From Chytriomyces cf. hyalinus JEL632 (taxonomy: Eukaryota > Chytridiomycota > Chytridiomycetes > Chytridiales > Chytriomycetaceae), in NCBI GenBank assembly GCA_025435555.1, contig JAIWWG010000045.1, positions 62,001-126,000 of the forward strand: 64,000 nucleotides of DNA, written 5' to 3'. The position numbers and the translations under genes are program-made. Shown piece by piece: positions 1-11,046 of this stretch. Below the pieces are notes generated by a model, which searched no databases, was not told the origin of the DNA, and saw only the letters and a list, made by a program, of their open reading frames with translations. Positions within the stretch are counted from its first letter, which is position 1; each line of letters opens with the position of its first letter.

Positions 1-1079
1 CGATGGGCCGGTCAGCGCTACCACCACCACCTCCCGCCATTGAGGGTGGAATCTGACTGTTGGATCGAGTGCTGCTGGCAGCGAATTGGGAATTGGTGTG
101 GTACGAGGATTCTTCTTTTGCTTGGCGGTTTTGACGCGCCTTCAGCCAGAGGACAAAGGCAATGACAATGAGGCCGAGGGCTGCGGCGGTGATTCCGCCA
201 ATCATAGGGCCAAGGTTCGGACCAGACGATGAGGTATTTGCTGGAGTGATGGGGAATATGTTTTCGTTAGTATTAATAATGCTTTTTTTTTGTGTTGTAA
301 CATGGGGGGGGGGGGGGGGGGGAAGTGGAAGTGAGAGCAACAGTAGAAGTAGTAATGACAGAATCAGTACCTTTCGCGTCACTAGTAACGGTAGTGGTAG
401 TTGCGGTGGATGCAGAGATGGAAGTAGACGACCGGCCCGATCCAGAAATCGGTGACGTGCCTGGCACAACAACACCAGGTCCAAAACTGCTGGGACACTG
501 TACAACCTGCCATTGTGCATTCCGAATCACACCTGCATTCTGGGCTACATCGACACCGCCTAGTAAGTCGCCCATTGCTTGTATGGAGACGGCGATGGAA
601 CCGAAATCGGGTGCACTGGAACATGTGCAGCTATCGACAATTTCGACGATGGTGCTTCGACCGCCGCATTGGTTTCCCTGGATGGTTTTTTACGTTTGAT
701 TAGAGTGATGTTGTGAATGACGATGGGACGTGTTTTTTTTTTGAACACGGCCATTTTTTGACGGTCTTTTTTTAGACACTCACGGAACAGGATATCTGTG
801 CGCATAGGCCGCATACATCTGCTGTGAAGATGGGCCGTTCAATGGCTGCAAAGTAGTTTCTGGGCAGTGGCAAAGAATGGGGGGCTCGTTAAGCGACCTC
901 CAAGAATACAGTTGAACACGAGGGGGTGAAGGGGAGGGATGTGAGACTCACGCATTGCTCGGATTGATGCCGCAAGCACCCTTGCCTCCGATGGGGGATG
1001 CATCTCCGCCGACTCCTGTTCCGTAGTAGCTCACGGTAGAACCACTAAAGACTCGGCCGACACCAAGACTGCTGCTCAT
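1..1079 (-). CDS. RlpA/expansin-like double-psi barrel protein with membrane anchor (C-terminus cut by window edge)
   Basis: Four exons read on the minus strand: about 1079-952, 859-784, 677-302 and 240 to the edge. The first exons give a YYGTG...GKGACGIN stretch and the second gives ADVCGLCAQISC. The third gives CGGRSTIVEIVDSC, then DFGSIAVS and a WQVVQCP ending. This cysteine/aspartate order is that of the double-psi beta-barrel of RlpA, expansin and cerato-platanin-type proteins, which in fungi are secreted and bind or loosen polysaccharide. A Ser/Thr-rich stalk, a Pro run coded by 19 C, and a hydrophobic helix (GGITAAALGLIVIAFVLW) followed by a basic tail come next, so it is probably surface anchored. 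The last intron (301-241) has a perfect TACTAAC branch site. No signal peptide is visible from this ATG, so an upstream exon may be missing. Confidence 0.72.
304..322. repeat. 19-nt G homopolymer (C run in coding sense)
   Basis: The run lies inside the third exon of the double-psi barrel gene and codes for consecutive prolines between the Ser/Thr stalk and the membrane helix. With 19 bases the frame joins correctly across the following intron. A one-base slip would remove the membrane anchor. Confidence 0.9.
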
Positions 1080-1312
1080 TTGTTGTGGATTTTAGCGGGT
1101 AAAATAAGGCGAAGAAAACATGTAAAAAATGAGGTTTGTATATTTCTGTATTCTCTCCTTCATGCATAACATACAGACTCATGATCAAGAATCAGTCGGA
1201 CTGAGAGAAAGAGAAAGAAAAGAAAAGAATGCGATCATTTCCTTTGAGAAGAAAAATAGAGAGTCCGTTTGTTTTTTGTGTCCCATTTTTGCATCCCATT
1301 TGTGTGCATCAC

Positions 1313-2226
1313 TCAGAGAAACAATGCTGCTGCAAACACGGCTCCAAGGCTAGCTACAAGCTGGGATGCCCCGCTCTTTGCCGGTGTTGACGTGTTGTTG
1401 CTGTTGTTGTTGGAGCCACTCGCTGCGCCAGATCCAGTTGCCACGGGCGCAATCGCTCCACTCGATGCTGCTGCGCCGGGTGCTCCACCAGCGGCAGCAG
1501 GGTTCGAACCAGGGTTGTTTGGGTTCTGGTCTATAATTAGAACAGGAAAATTAATGACTTGTCCTGACATGGGAATGCAACGAGGTTGCTTGCGTACATG
1601 GAAGATCCACCGTGCAAATTAGTTGTTTCTGCGTCAAGTCAAACAGTCGGAGCTGGTTGATACTGAAGAATCTGTTGTTCGTTCACCCATCAAGAAGACG
1701 TCAACAACGCTTGCGAAAGTTTCGAAAAGGAAAGAATGGGCAAACTCAACGAATAAGCCGTTGCTGGGCTCGAGATCAAGTTGAAAGTCACGTCGCGCCC
1801 ATCCGAAGCTGACACGGACTGCTCGACAAACGTGATTGCGTTCTGGTTCGCAACGACTTTTCCATTCACTGTTCCAACTACTCCGGCGTACCATTTGGAC
1901 TCGTACGCATTGAGGAATGTAAAGTTCTTGATCATGAACTAAGAAAAGAGTATGGGTGTTAACAACGCTTGGCTTACACTTCCAAATAACAAAGGGGAAC
2001 TTACAGTACATCCATCGACAAACACAAAGGTTCCCCTGCAAGTGAGCGGGTTTGCATTGTTGAGTGTCTGGGCAACAGCGACTTGCACAATGGGGACGGT
2101 GAAGCCGACCTTGAACGTGTCTGGGAACTTATCCTTGCTGCACACGTTCAAGGGAGGAGCATCGCTTCCTTGTGCGGATACGAGTGAGAAGAGGGTCAAG
2201 GCAGTAGCAAGGGTGGTCGCGAGCAT
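1313..2226 (-). CDS. Secreted DM13-like protein with GPI-type C-terminus
   Basis: Four exons: 2226-2005, 1938-1751, 1662-1598 and 1530-1313. It begins with a clear signal peptide (MLATTLATALTLFSLVSAQ). The core reads CRGTFVFVDGCT, then FMIKNFTFLNAYESKWYAGV and a later IN.LRLFDLT stretch, which resembles the DM13 electron-transfer/adhesion fold (GTV...DG.T..I.NF). The similarity is remembered, not computed. The end is rich in Pro, Ala, Gly and Asn and finishes in a hydrophobic tail (QLVASLGAVFAAALFL), as in GPI-anchored proteins. The first donor is GTAAGT, and the frame is kept across all three joins. It lies just upstream of the double-psi barrel gene on the same strand, so both may contribute to the cell surface. 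The exon at 1662-1598 is the least certain. Confidence 0.62.
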
Positions 2227-3672
2227 GGTTATGAGACAGTTCTTTTTTTGGGTTTTCTTTTTGGATGCGATTTGGAGGCGTTTATTTACGATCGTTAAAT
2301 TAAGTGTTGATGAAAGCGACTGGGGCAGCATGGGAGGGTACTGTGATGAGATATGCCAATCGATTGGTGGTATTGCGTGTGTGTGTGCTGAGATGGAAGG
2401 CACAAATGTGTTGAGAGCATCATCTCCCGCCATCAGCAACAAGCCGCCTTACTGCTCAGTAAACTCCTTGGATGCACTCTACGAGGGAGGTAGAACGAGG
2501 GATCGATCTCTGCCGTGATCAACAGTTGGCTAAAACCGCGTTTCGGGGGATTTCATCAGCACTTACACCCTTTCTTTTTTTCTTTTCCACATTAAAAAAT
2601 CACACCAAGATCGAAGGCAGTGCGTGACCTGACGACTTGTCCAGCTCATACGCCGCCTTGCTTGCAGTGCGCCTGAGGAGCCCATGTCCAATATCTCCCT
2701 CACTCTCTCCATCTCCCGCTTCCCTCATGACATCAAATGTCACTCCCATGCCCTCCGATACCCTCACGACTATACCATCGACTTCTAAATCACACCCGTG
2801 GAAAGTTGAGAAATGGCGTTGTGAAAGAGCAGACTTACACTACTTTTACCAATCTGTAAAGTTTCCTCATGACTCCTGCGTCAGTGCGTCATGAGGGAAA
2901 AAGGGTTGGGACATCATCCTTCTCCCTCACTCTCTCTGTCTCATAAACTGGCTGTACTCTTTTCACGCTCTTCACATGATTCTTTTTGATGAACGGCGTT
3001 GCTTGAGACTGGCCTTGTTTATAAATCCGATTGTTTGTAGCAATGAATGTGTTGTCCTGTGCAGAGAAGTAGGTTGTCATTGCACATAAATGCCCACGGA
3101 TAAGAGTTGAGACCATGTTTGGCACTCGCATTTTGGTGCTGCGGCGTGTTTCTGCGTGTGTGTACAGGGGTGCAGGGACGGATTGAAAATCGTGTGTGAG
3201 GCAGAAACGGTAGTGTTGCCAGAAGCAACTTGGGAAGACCCCGGGATGTTGGGATGAAAAAAAAGCTTTTTCATCCGTGTCGAAACCTCATCCGGCGCAC
3301 TAAAAAGTCGGTAGGTGGGAGTGGAAAGTGAGGCTGCAATAGATCCCAAGGGTGGCTAGGCACAATTCTATCTCACGCGAGGCATAGTTAAGCGCAGTAT
3401 CATTACCCAAACATAACATGGTAGCTCCACACTAATCCCCGCAGCAATCACGGTCATACACATCCCATGGAAGACAGTGGACCCTTCCCGAAGCAGTGCT
3501 GAATTAAATAAGCAATTAAAAGAGGCATTAAAATGCGCTGTTAGCGTTTTGTCATTATCAAATGTTCATATTCATAGCTGGAAGTTTGAAAGCGCCTCAT
3601 TTTTGACACCTTCAATTTTTCATTTACATTCCCTCATCCTTGCATCCCACCATCCATACATCCATCCATACC
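2227..3672. other. Intergenic region, no gene supported
   Basis: Only short overlapping open frames without recognisable domains are present on either strand. From about 3500 to 3670 the sequence is AT-rich with TCCATCCATACATCC-like repeats just before the start of the next gene, probably its promoter and 5' leader. Confidence 0.5.
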
Positions 3673-4637
3673 ATGACCAGTCCTCTCTCCCTAGCATCCA
3701 CCACGACTGTTACCGATCCCGTCTCCCGATGCGTGAGTGCTGGCTTCTTGAGGGTAGTGCACTGCTGACTTGTTCCTTCAACCGAAAACAGACATTCACG
3801 ATCGCACAATTCACCGACTACGGCTTCCCCGGTTTCTTTCTTGACGGACCCCCATCCCCCGTCAAAAACTTTGCTCAATGTGCGCTCCTCTTTTCAAATA
3901 CCCAAGACCAAGCAAACGGATTCATCTTCAACTCTGCCGCAACACCTTCAACCTGTCAAAAACTCAGTTTCACATCGATACCCGGAAACTCACTTTACAT
4001 CAACACGCCGACTACGGGGTTTGAGAATTTGGGACCGTTTGGCGGGAAGGGGTTTACGAATTCTATGGTTGCGTTGCAATCGTTGCAGACACCGAGTGAC
4101 AATTCATGCGTAGCTGCGTGTAAAGCTATATCGAAATGTGTGGTTGCAGTGTTTAGCGGGGCTACGAAGCGGTGTGATTTGGCTACCATGCAGCATACAG
4201 AGATTGGACTCATTACTGGGTTTTACACGCGTACCAAATGTGATGCAGTTGTTGCGAAAGCGAAAGTTGAGCCGACTTCTGGTGGTGCTGTACCGATTTC
4301 GCGTGAATCAAGACCCAATGAACCAACGACGGAAGCTATGCCGTCTTTGAGACCTGCGAGCAGCAGCACCAGCGGCATGCAACCTGCAATGAACATGACC
4401 GTGAATGGAGCTTCTGCATTGGATGAATCGAAACTTGCATTGGATAAAAAGTTTCCCGTGAAAGCGGTTGTGATTGGAGCGTTGACGGGGGTTGTTGTGA
4501 TTTTCTTTGTTGCTGGGGCAGTGTTGTTTTATCGGCGGCAGAGGATGATGATGAGGGTCAAGGTGGATGTTCAAGGGAGGAAGAGGAGGGATTCTGGGGA
4601 TGGGAATTTGTTTATGCAAATGTCGTCGAGGGCGTGA
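3673..4637 (+). CDS. PAN-like single-pass membrane protein, family member A
   Basis: Two exons, 3673-3732 and 3792-4637, give 301 residues. Exon 1 codes a short Ser/Thr-rich start ending in Cys, and the intron lies directly after that Cys, as in member B. The ectodomain has eight cysteines. The first half has NFAQCALLF...GFIFN...TCQ, then a shared PGNSLYINTP and LGPFGG segment. The second half has SCVAACKAISKCVVAVF...RCDL and a final TKC. These C-x3-C-x5-C patterns resemble PAN/apple modules. A Ser/Thr/Pro-rich stalk, one membrane helix (AVVIGALTGVVVIFFVAGAVLFY) and a basic tail follow. No classical signal peptide is present. Paralogs lie at 4955-6455, 13881-14657 (broken) and 14926-15873. 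Function unknown; a surface receptor or adhesin is an inference. Confidence 0.75.
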
Positions 4638-4641
4638 ACTG

Positions 4642-4669
4642 TTTTTTTTTTTTTTTTTTTTTTTTTTTT
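4642..4669. repeat. T homopolymer, about 28 nt
   Basis: An uninterrupted T run starts four bases after the stop codon of the preceding gene. It is probably a slippage tract in the 3' untranslated region. Confidence 0.85.
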
Positions 4670-4954
4670 CGGTTTCCTTGCACAGATATTTTTGCATCAT
4701 CTATTTCCGTTCTCTCTTTCTCTCTTTCTCTCTCTGGCATTTCGTTTCTTTGCATGCTTCATTTTACAATATAAATATTATAAATATTAAAAAAAAATAT
4801 TTGTCATTCATAGAACACAATTCATTTGTTTGTTTCGGACTTACGAAAAACACAAAAAACCGTTCATTCACTTTTGTCATTATGAGCCTTGTGTAAGAAA
4901 CTGCACAAATCCTAGCCCCTCTCCCATCCACATACCCTTGCGTCCATCCATCCC

Positions 4955-6455
4955 ATGGCTTCACCGCAGGCTGCTGCCACAACTTCCATCCTCCCAGTCA
5001 CTGACGGAACTGCATGTGTGAGTAGCATTGTCCCTACACGGTTGAGTGACAACGCTAAACAGTTACCCTTTGCGTCGACTTTGCAGCAAGTCTCTATTAC
5101 CCGGTTCTCTAGCTTCGGGTTCCCACGATCCTTCAACAAAGGTGTCCCCGTTCTCGGCAAAACATACTCTGAATGCGCACAGCTTGTAGCTTCAAAACGG
5201 ACACAGTACCATGGTTTTTACTTTGATGAGACAAAGTCACCGTCTGTATGCCAGGTAAAAAACCTAACTGCCAACGCTGCAAAAAACTACTGTGATCTAA
5301 AAGTGATGACATATACAACAGCCAAAACGGTTCGACTCCCTTCCTGGCGCCAATTTACTCATGTACACGCCTGGAGATGGTGGGATGGTCGATCTCGGTG
5401 CGTTTGGCGGTGCAGCGTTCCTGCAACCCGGGTACGCACTCGGTCAAGCACTCCGCGCATCATCAAAAGTGTGTGGGGAAACATGCCGCGTGAATCCAAG
5501 TTGTGCTGTGGCAGTGTTTGGAGGTGGAGAATGTGTGTTGGCTGGAATGAAGCCAACAAATTTGGGCGTGTCTGTTAGTTTTTTTACTGGAGAAAAGTGT
5601 GGGGATGAGAAGGGAGTGTGGGGGGCTGTGGTGATGGTTGGTGAGGAGAAGGGGGTCAAGAATGGGGTGGCAAAAAGTGATGTCAAGGTAGACAGTGAGA
5701 TTGAAAAGATTTTGGAAGGGGCGGAAGGGGAGCCTGAAAAGACAGAGCCGCCAGCTATCGCCGATAAAGGGCCGGAAAAGAACAAGGATGCGAAAAGTGC
5801 CGGGGATGCAGAAATGAGAGTGGCTCAGGAAGGTGCTGCCGAAGGATTCGAAGCAGCCCCTGAAATCAAAGGAGCGCAACCCAGCAACCAAGTCACAACG
5901 GAGGAAAAGGATGAAATGATCATGGACTCTGCGAGCGACACCAAAACTGAAAATGCATCCAAAAATCAAGCTTCGTCGAACGATGCTCCAACTTGGAGTG
6001 TACCCAAGATTGCCGTTGTTGCGGGGGTTGCCGCTGCTCTCTTGGGACTTCTTGTAGCTGGTGTATGCATCTTTGTGCACCGCAAGACTATGAAAAAATC
6101 ATCAGTATCGGATTCCAACAACCGAGGAGATGTCGAAAGCAACCCACCCAAAAAGAGGACATTTCTTCGACGAGCATTCACACCCAAAGCACCGGCCGCA
6201 ACAGCAGCAGCAAATAAAGGCAGGAAGCGATCCACCTCAATGGAGAATCTGGACGCATTCCGAGCCGCTGCTGTATCGAACCAAGCCCTGTTTGTACGCG
6301 ATGCAAGTCTTCCCCCTCGCACGAACGAATCTGTGCCGGAACCAAGGCCGTCGCTAGAGTTTTACTCGGATGAGACGAGACTTATCGATGAAGATGGGTT
6401 TAAGCGAAAAAAGGCGCGGTATCCGAATTTGAAGATCAACACTTCGCGGGATTGA
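4955..6455 (+). CDS. PAN-like single-pass membrane protein, family member B
   Basis: Three exons, 4955-5017, 5087-5254 and 5322-6455, give 454 residues. The first intron follows the exon-1 Cys, as in member A; a second intron follows a conserved VCQ. The order YSECAQL...GFYFDE...SVCQ, FDSLPGANLLMYTP, LGAFGG, then VCGETCRVNPSCAVAVFG...CVLA and EKC matches the other members. A long Lys/Glu-rich stalk of about 150 residues is unique to this copy. It is followed by one membrane helix (VPKIAVVAGVAAALLGLLVA) and a cytoplasmic tail with basic and Ser-rich stretches that could be phosphorylated. It is 318 bp downstream of member A on the same strand, consistent with local duplication. Function not known. 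Confidence 0.78.
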
Positions 6456-6712
6456 GTTTGAACTACGCACACACATTTAACCTCTTTTCTCTCTTTCTGA
6501 ACATACCTATTTTCTCTCTTTTTTTCCCTTTCTCATATTTTTACACCCGCATTTTCCTTTTTGCATTTTGCCCGTTTGCATAAAGCACGTGATTTACAAT
6601 TTTTGCGTCAAAAGATTTTCATGGTTTTGTGAAGCAAGGGGTGGGGGTGGGGCAATTGGGCGGGTCGAGAAAAAAAGGTAAGCAAAACAAACAACCTTGA
6701 CAAGCTCCGACA

Positions 6713-8212
6713 ATGGCCGACATCCATTGCACTCCGCAACGCGACGTCATGCATGCATTGGACAGTCCATCAACAGCAACAGTAGCACTCATTCCATCCC
6801 TAGTACAAGAATCTCAACCATCACAACCAAATGCATCCCCTGACGCGAAAGAATCGAATCCATCAACTCAACGCTCAGCACCTGTTCCGCTGTATCTCCG
6901 TAAACCAGAAGGACCCTTCATGCCATCCATTTGCCATCACAACAAGCGGCGAAGTCAGGTTAACCAAAAAAAAACTTGTTTTGCCTCTTGTTTTGCCCCC
7001 AGTTTCTGACGTGATGAGTTTTTTGTTTCTCGACCGTGAATTAGTGCATTCAGTGTTACGATGAAGGCACGGGCGGATCCACAATTTGCCATCATCGGCG
7101 GCAGCGATATTCGGTCAGCCCATTCTTTTTCATATTTTGAACACTGAATAAGAACTGAAAATTTCCATCAATGTACACAGTGTCGCGCATGTTTCGACGA
7201 AGGTGTCACTACAAACTCATTATGGTCAGTATATTTTTTATTTCGCTTGTCCAATAAAACGCGGGTGCTAACACGCTCGCGCGCACCGCTCCTCTCAAAA
7301 AACAGCCAACATCGCCGAATAAGGAAAAAGTGTAAACTATGCACCCCAGAACCAAGCAACCCGGCCAGGAAATATGCGAAACGCGGAGCCAAGAAACTCG
7401 CTGGTTCTGAAAACCAACCGTTTTCGGATATGCCGATGGAAGTGCAGCCTCGGTCGCCGGTATTGTTTCAGCCACAGCAGCCGCAGTTTTCGGCGTGTTA
7501 TGCTGTGCCGTTTGGGGGGTCTGCGTTTATTGGTGGAGAAATGATTCATGCACAATCTGGTCCCTCTGTCGATGGGATGGGTCCTGTGAATCCGTTCTCG
7601 GCTCCAACTCAACCGAATACATTGGATGATGAGATGCCGAGAAAGCGCGAGCAAGTTGAACCAGCGCCTTTAGCGCCCACAACAACGCCCACAACAACAC
7701 CCACAACAGTTCACCAGCAAGTCAACAGTAGCCCTCCTTCCGCTTCAAACCACATAAAACCACCGTTACAGACTACAACAACCCAATCAGCGACTCCACT
7801 CACGTCTGCAAAATCATCGCCTAAAAAGCGACAAAGAAATTTGACCATGCATGACTTTGTTCCAGTCATGTACCATCCCCTGCAGTATCCTCAAACTCAA
7901 ATAGGGGAGCAGCAGCAGCAACCTGCATATATGCTCGTGTATCCTGGCGGGATTCATGGTCAAGCGGCAATTTCCACCCCAGTGTTGATGCACATGCCGC
8001 CTGGGTTTCATTCACCCTACTTTCCTGCGGGTATCCAGCAGTCGTATTGGCATTCTGCGCCGGTTATGATGGCGCAGGGTGGTCGAGGGAGTCCACCGGC
8101 GACGCCATGGATGCCAGCAGCTGGCGTCCCGGGTTCGCGTGGGAGTGTGCGTGGGGATGTGAGTGGTGGTGTGGATGGGATTAGTCTGTTAATTCATGCG
8201 GCGGAGAAGTGA
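6713..8212 (+). CDS. Protein with three ICxHxxxRxxCxxC zinc-knuckle repeats
   Basis: Four exons: 6713-6958, 7045-7113, 7181-7224 and 7306-8212, 421 residues. Splicing reveals three copies of one short motif: ICHHNKRRSQCIQC, ICHHRRQRYSCRAC and LCQHRRIRKKCKLC (about residues 77-135). Each has two Cys-x-x-Cys-type ligands and one His and is very basic, so it probably binds zinc and nucleic acid. Two introns fall just before the CxxC half of repeats 1 and 2, and the third splits the first Cys codon of repeat 3. Similar tandem repeats are known to me from algae, other protists and large DNA viruses. The rest is a low-complexity Pro/Gln/Ser-rich region with a basic PKKRQR segment that could be a nuclear signal. 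A role as a DNA- or RNA-binding regulator is inference. Confidence 0.75.
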
Positions 8213-9355
8213 TTTTTGTTGGTCTTTTGAAGATGTGTTCATTTTGCGTGGTGGCAGTTTTTGTTGAAACGTTTTCATGTGTTTTGTATGTCTTGTTTTT
8301 GTTGTATATTGAGTTTGTTTTTACTGAATTATTTTTGTATATTTTGTGTCAATTATTTGTCAATGAAAAGCGGTGTAGTTTTTACCGTGTGAGAGTGCAT
8401 TTGTTTTGTTTTGTTTTTGTTTTGTTTTGTTGTTTTTCTGAAAAATTGGAATTGTCAGAAAATCACGTGACAACGATCAAATCACATATAAAACAGCATC
8501 ACCACTGACAAGAATGGTAAACAAAAGAAAGCGATAAACATTGTCTAAAGTGTGGCGTTGCGAATGCGGACACTATTCAGCTCACTGATAGGCGTTGCCG
8601 ATCGCGAATTTGCATAAATGTTTTCGATTTCGAATGAGGATGAGCTTGAATCTGGAACCGGCATTGAGTAGGCACATTGAAGCAAGTGCTTCCATAGAAC
8701 AAAAGATGTCTTGTTATTTGGTATGAGGAGTTGGTAGACTGAGAGAAATGAGAAAAAACTGACCACGAATTGCCATCAACACAGGTTACGCTGCTCGTAC
8801 GCTTGGAAATCATGGGAAAGCAACCGTTTTCTCACAATGACCAAAGTCTTCATGACACTTAGGTTTGTCAATGGCGCGTTTGGGCTCAACAATTATCAGG
8901 GCTACCCCACCAACCAGCATTCATTTTGTTTCAAGTATTGAATCACGCCTCCATGAACAAAAACAAACCGACTTTCTTGTTTTTTGCTTGAATATCTGCA
9001 TACTATTGATGTTTGAAGGAATCGGTGGGTCCGGGGATGTCCCGAGTGTCCCGAGATGTTTGTCTCTGTTCATGAGTGCGGGTGGGGATCAGTCACATCA
9101 GAGATATTGTCCACAGGGATGGGATGGGATGGGACGGGATGTATGGATGGATGATGGCATCAATCGGTCGGTTGGTCGGTCGGGACTCTCGGAACGTGAA
9201 ACAGAATAAGGTGAATCGACCGTGATAAGTAATCGGAGCGGGTGTGAGTCACCATGACGTGAGTCTATAAATAGCCCCATTGCTTCGTAAGCGCCAGCAT
9301 CACACAAAACTGAAAAAAAGGAACATTCCGAACAACCAACCAACCAACTGCAACA
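8213..9355. other. Intergenic region with one doubtful minus-strand frame
   Basis: The first 250 bases are T/G-rich, with GTTTT repeats, and look like a 3' flank. A minus-strand frame around 8545-8813 ends in a Ser-rich segment but has no domain and no clear start. Near 9250 a TATAAATA element lies about 85 bases before the RCF2 start, a plausible promoter. Confidence 0.45.
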
Positions 9356-10237
9356 ATGTCAGTCTCCATGGGCCACCACTCGCAGGACCTTGTCATCCCA
9401 GACAAGATGGAAGCACACCGTCTGAGACGCGAGGAGAAGGACAAGATCCACGGCCAAGTTCTCATTGAGGGCGCCAAGATGGGTATGGTCACCACTGCAG
9501 GTGCTTTGGCTGCGTCCTTTGGATTGAACCATTACTCGTCCTTGTTTAGAGGTCTTACTCTTCCCTTCAAGGTGAGAGAGCTGTTTGTCTTCATATTGCC
9601 CAAAGAGCCCCCCCTTACTAAGTCACTCATGTGGTGCGTAGATTTCGTTGGTTCTTGCTGCCACCACCGCTGGTTTCTTTACTGAAACGGATCGCGCTGC
9701 TATGAAAGCCGATCGAGAGTTTGCAAAAAAGTTTTCAATCAGTCAAGAAGACGAGGTGGAACTCAAGTCATCGAATCCATTCAAACTCAACAGCAGTGAG
9801 TGGGATATGGAGCAGATTAAGAGTGCTGCTTTCAAGAACAAGGTATGGCCCCTTTTTTGATTTTGCTCTTTTTTGTCCCCATGACATACACCCAGTTTGC
9901 TCACTCTCCCCCCTCTTTGTTGTGATGCATAGTACTCGCTGTTGGGCTACTCGTATGCTGGTATTGTTGGAACCGCACTCGTTTACAACTTTTCACGGAA
10001 GGACATTTTCATGACCCAAAAGTTTGTGAATGCGCGTCTTGTGGGACAGTTTTCAGGTTTGCATTGCAGTTCTCAGAGTGTTTTTGTATTTGCATCTCAT
10101 TCAACTGTTCTTTCGATACAGCTGTTGCTGGAGTGCTGTTGATTGGAGCTGCGGCTGCCGGTGGCCGATCGACCGAGAAGGAGCTTGATCCTTACTATGA
10201 ACGCATTGTCAGCGGTGAAGAGAAACGGAACATTTGA
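9356..10237 (+). CDS. RCF2: Respiratory supercomplex factor 2 (HIG1-domain protein)
   Basis: Four exons: 9356-9571, 9642-9842, 9933-10056 and 10122-10237, 218 residues. The N-terminus has an EAHR motif and a first hydrophobic pair (GAKMGMVTTAGALAASFG; FKISLVLAATTAGFFTE). The C-terminal half has KYSLLGYSYAGIVGTALVY, then SRKDIFMTQKFVNARLVGQF and AVAGVLLIGAAAAGG, the Q-x7-AR-x-x-Q pattern of HIG1-type proteins. The order and length match yeast Rcf2, a mitochondrial inner-membrane protein that associates with cytochrome c oxidase and the bc1-oxidase supercomplex. All donors are GT and the frame is kept. TIM21 starts only 97 bases downstream on the same strand. Confidence 0.85.
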
Positions 10238-10333
10238 AAAAACAGTTCTATCCATCCTTTTGTTTTTTGCACCTCTCCCTTTCTTGCACCTCTTTGAATA
10301 AAAAAAGATTCTTTTTTAAAAAAAAAAAGAGAG

Positions 10334-11015
10334 ATGAGGAATATTCTCGCCGTCCGAGTGTGCCGAGCACCGTTCCTGCATGCATCCTTCAAACCAACAA
10401 CAGCAACAACGCTGCAGCAGCTTCAACAATACTCCACAACTCGGCTGGGACGTATCGATCTGAATGCGAAGCAAGGGTCTGGATCTGGGTCATCCAACTC
10501 ATCCAACTCAGCCAACACACATGCGAAACAACCGATGCCGAAAAAGGAATCCATTTGGAGAAAGAGTTGAGTTTTTGTTCCTTTCTTTGACTCTCACTCA
10601 TGCATGTCGACGCGGAAACACACTGACTTTTCCGAAAAACAACAGTATGGGATGGAACCATATCGACTGGGTACCTGGGTGTAATCTTGGCGGGTGTTGG
10701 AGCGGGAGGACTCGCAATCTCATATGTCGTGTCTGACTTTATCGAGGGATATCATGCGGAAAAGTTGTTTGATGATGCGTTTGAGAAGGTGCAGCGGCAT
10801 CCGCAGGTGAGAGAGTGGGAGACGGTAATCTTGTCTCTTTTTGTTTGTTGATGAGAGACATTCTTTTGTTTTCTCAATAGGTCGTGGATATGGTTGGGTT
10901 GCCAATGAGAGGTCATGGTGGGAAGGGACCCAGAGGCGGTGAGACGAACGTGACGTGAGTAAACCCCACCCTGTGGATTCTTATTTCCCCCCTTGATCCT
11001 CTGCAATACTAATTC

Positions 11016-11046
<31 letters not shown>

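Noticed and set aside
241-322. Frameshift at the poly-G run of the double-psi barrel gene
   Set aside because: An intron at 301-241 with a TACTAAC branch site joins the proline run to the membrane-helix frame without any indel.
7247-7305. Start of a separate gene at 7247 (MSNKTRVLTRS)
   Set aside because: Splicing into 7306 completes the third Cys/His repeat, so this sequence is intron.
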